Source of the DNA: Paenibacillus caui
GTDB lineage: Bacteria > Bacillota > Bacilli > Paenibacillales > Paenibacillaceae
Assembly: GCF_019904135.1 (NCBI RefSeq)
Contig: NZ_JAIOGQ010000003.1
Coordinates: 113,594-177,593, forward strand
DNA: 64,000 bases
Reading direction: 5' to 3'
This document shows, piece by piece, positions 62,079 through 64,000 of the stretch; position 1 is the stretch's first letter; each line of letters starts with the position of its first letter. Both the position numbers and the translations under genes were made by a program. The notes beneath the pieces are model-generated. The model was given only the letters and a program-made list of their open reading frames with translations. It was not told the DNA's origin and did not search any database.

Positions 62079-64000
62079 GTGCCCAGAGGCACGCATCTTC
62101 TAGCCGGTGAAAGTCCGGTCACGGGAGGGGCCAAGCCCCCGTGTAGCTTGGATACCTGCGTACGGCGAAATCTGTGCGTAGAAGCGTATCGACGAAAGTA
62201 CCTGTCGGAGACAGGGCGAGCGACAGACCAGGCCGTAACATCAAGTGAATCCTGCCGCGTCGTCAAAAAGGCCTCGCGAGAGGGAAAAGAGGAAGCCGAG
62301 CCCCGCATATATGGGCGAAGGCCACGGAAGCTGCTTAGAGCTTGGAGCAACAGCGAAGAATCCTCCGGCGTAGAGGGAACGGCATGGTATGAAAGAGGAT
62401 GCAGTGAACTGGGGAGGCCCTCCCCTGCACGGAAAGTTTTTTTTAGAATCCCGTAAAGAGGCGCTCTATAAGCCCGAAAGGTGAAGGGAGCGGCCTGCAG
62501 GAAGGGAGTCCGAGGGGCTCATAGTACCGAAGAACCACAGGACAACATAACCTGCGGGAGGGAAGGAGCCCTGCTTTGTTCATGTTTCTTAAGGAGGTAC
62601 GAGTCAGTGAATGCCAAACGGCTAACGACACCAAAGGAAAACGTTCAACAACTCCAAGAGAAACTAGGTCATGCGGCCAAGGAAAACAAGAAGCGCAGAT
62701 TTCATGCGCTGTATGACAAGGTCTACCGAATGGACATCTTGAGGGAAGCGTGGAGAAGAGTACGCGCGAACAAAGGGGCGGCAGGCGTAGACGGTGAAAC
62801 GCTCGCGGACATCGAAAAGCAAGGGGAACACCGATTTCTTCACGACTGCCACCGCCTGCTGAAAGAAGGGAACTATCATCCACAGCCCGTCCGGCGGCAA
62901 TACATCCCGAAAAAGGATGGCAAGCAAAGACCGCTAGGCATACCGACCATCCGGGACCGCGTTATACAGATGGCAACGAAACTCGTGGTAGAACCGATCT
63001 TTGAAACGGACTTTCAAGAAGCATCGTTCGGATTTCGTCCGAAACGGAGCGCAAAAGGAGCGCTTGACCGTATCCGGAAAGCGTGTAACCGCAAAGGGAA
63101 TTGGGTGATCGACGTCGACATCCAAGGCTACTTCGACAACATCAATCAGGAGAAGCTGATGAAGCTGGTGGAAATGCGCATCAGTGATCGCAGAATCCTG
63201 AAATTGGTGAGGAAGTGGCTCACAGCGGGGGTTATGGAGGAAGGAAAGGTCAGACGTTCCGATCTTGGGACACCGCAAGGCGGTGTAATATCGCCGCTTT
63301 TGGCAAACATTTATCTGAACTATTTCGATGTCGTGTGGGAAAGACATGGCAGCAAGATTGGGGAGCTGACGCGTTACGCGGATGATTTCGTCGTGGTATG
63401 CAAAACAAAGAAGGATGCCGACCGGGCGTACGAACTGATCCGTGCGATCATGGAGCGACTGGAATTATCCTTGCATCCGACCAAGACGCGAATCGTCGGA
63501 TTGTGGACGGGGGAGGAAGGATTTGATTTCCTCGGATTGCATCACCGGAAGACGAAAGCGGAAACCTCGAAAGGTCAGGTCTATTACACCACTCAGCAAT
63601 GGCTAACCAGGAAGGCTGAGGAACGAATCCGGGAAGTGGTGAAGGAACGGCTTGCGCCGCCGAATATGCGGGCGAAGTCATTCCTGGAACAGGTAGAGTG
63701 GCTCAACCCCAAGATTCAGGGATGGCGTAACTATTACTGCACCTCTTACAGCCAGCGAAAGATGGCAAAGTTGGATTGGTACATCCTGCAAAGGCTGACT
63801 CGGTGGTATGTCAAGAAGAGACAACGAAGAAGATGGATGAGTTCGTTTGCCGAAGTGAAGTTCATGTCTAGCCAACTTGGGCTAAAGACACTCTTGTGAT
63901 CTGCATGCACATGAATGACGAACATCGGAAAGCCGTATGAGGGAAAACCTCACGTACGGTTTGATGAGGAGGGGCAGAATTTTCTGCCCTTTACTCTAGC
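62079..64000 (+). mobile_element. Group II intron (3' end at or near window edge)
   Basis: The 5' end is GTGCCCAGAGGCACGC, beginning 8 nt after the terminator-like hairpin. About 500 nt of structured RNA precede the maturase gene. Domain V is recognisable at about 63929-63963 (AAGCCGTATGAGGG...CCTCACGTACGGTTT, with the AGC triad), then a domain VI hairpin GGGGCAG-AATTTT-CTGCCC and a 3' part TTTACTCTA. Insertion just after a terminator stem, and a maturase without endonuclease domain, are traits of the IIC group, but I cannot assign the class by eye. The 3' exon is outside the window. Confidence 0.85.
62607..63899 (+). CDS. ltrA: Group II intron reverse transcriptase/maturase
   Basis: A 430-residue intron-encoded protein. 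RT motifs in order: KGAAGVDGE, YIPKKDGKQRPLGIP, SFGFRPKRSA, IDVDIQGYFDNI, the GTPQGGVISPLLANIYL block, and the catalytic YADD (RYADDFVVVCKT). The maturase X domain (about 330-400, with RNYYCTSYS) follows. No HNH endonuclease domain. I choose the GTG 6 nt after AAGGAGGT; longer upstream frames run into ribozyme RNA. It promotes splicing and retro-mobility of its host intron. Confidence 0.93.
   Translation: MNAKRLTTPKENVQQLQEKLGHAAKENKKRRFHALYDKVYRMDILREAWRRVRANKGAAGVDGETLADIEKQGEHRFLHDCHRLLKEGNYHPQPVRRQYIPKKDGKQRPLGIPTIRDRVIQMATKLVVEPIFETDFQEASFGFRPKRSAKGALDRIRKACNRKGNWVIDVDIQGYFDNINQEKLMKLVEMRISDRRILKLVRKWLTAGVMEEGKVRRSDLGTPQGGVISPLLANIYLNYFDVVWERHGSKIGELTRYADDFVVVCKTKKDADRAYELIRAIMERLELSLHPTKTRIVGLWTGEEGFDFLGLHHRKTKAETSKGQVYYTTQQWLTRKAEERIREVVKERLAPPNMRAKSFLEQVEWLNPKIQGWRNYYCTSYSQRKMAKLDWYILQRLTRWYVKKRQRRRWMSSFAEVKFMSSQLGLKTLL

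Noticed and set aside
62481..62606. Longer maturase start upstream of the GTG
   Set aside because: The added residues (Cys/Arg-rich) come from ribozyme RNA; AAGGAGGT sits 6 nt before the GTG and the protein then has the usual length.
1..64000. CRISPR arrays, rRNA and tRNA genes
   Set aside because: No regularly spaced direct repeats, rRNA segments or tRNA cloverleaf with TTCGA arm and CCA were seen on either strand; a tool such as tRNAscan could still find a missed one.

Overview
The window looks like chromosomal DNA of a spore-forming, Paenibacillus-type Firmicute. SpoVM, a SpoVIF-like protein, RemA, YlbF/YlbG, PrkC/PrpC and the gmk-rpoZ-coaBC-priA-def-fmt-rsmB-rlmN-prpC-prkC-rsgA-rpe order match that group. 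RBSs are strong (GGAGG type) and GTG/TTG starts are frequent. The genus is inference from gene order and protein flavour.

Layout. 1-5.1 kb: an XPB-like helicase (cut by the window start) with its partner, then ylbF-ylbG and a small unknown gene. 5.2-8.7 kb: a LysR regulator, a PHP phosphatase and an overlapping LOV-GGDEF-EAL protein. 8.8-14.4 kb: rqcH (minus strand), a Ca2+-type P-ATPase and dapF. 14.7-38.3 kb: a dense, mostly co-directional housekeeping block from yitJ to map, covering methionine/folate, RNA polymerase omega, CoA, replication restart, translation start and modification, Ser/Thr phosphorylation, ribosome GTPase, fatty-acid kinase and RecG. 38.3-42.4 kb: a lower-GC accessory patch on the minus strand with tandem YjcZ-like microproteins, a Met-rich SHOCT protein, a methyltransferase, an ArsR-type repressor next to a decayed heavy-metal ATPase, and a LexA-boxed Y-family polymerase with a YolD-like partner. 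42.7-50.9 kb: a six-gene locus that reads as an exopolysaccharide synthase system. 51-58.3 kb: ald, ldh, a YitT membrane protein behind a structured leader, msrAB, a DedA/TVP38 protein, a Mn2+ riboswitch-terC unit and an AraC regulator. 58.3-64 kb: a 6S-like RNA candidate, a sugar isomerase, a frameshifted Gfo/Idh dehydrogenase, an HxlR regulator, a lipoprotein, and a group II intron inserted just after a terminator-like hairpin.

How parts may work together. The most interesting theme is surface polysaccharide and c-di-GMP. The 42.7-50.9 kb locus encodes a processive GT2 synthase, a UDP-sugar dehydrogenase, two membrane-anchored TIM-barrel glycosidase-like proteins, a membrane HEAT-repeat protein, and a regulator whose receiver has Glu at the phosphoacceptor site and whose N-terminus resembles a degenerate GGDEF fold. 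Elsewhere the window encodes a blue-light LOV protein with an apparently intact EAL phosphodiesterase and a dead GGDEF, plus RemA and YlbF, two known matrix regulators in Bacillus. A functional connection between these is inference; no sequence element here proves it.
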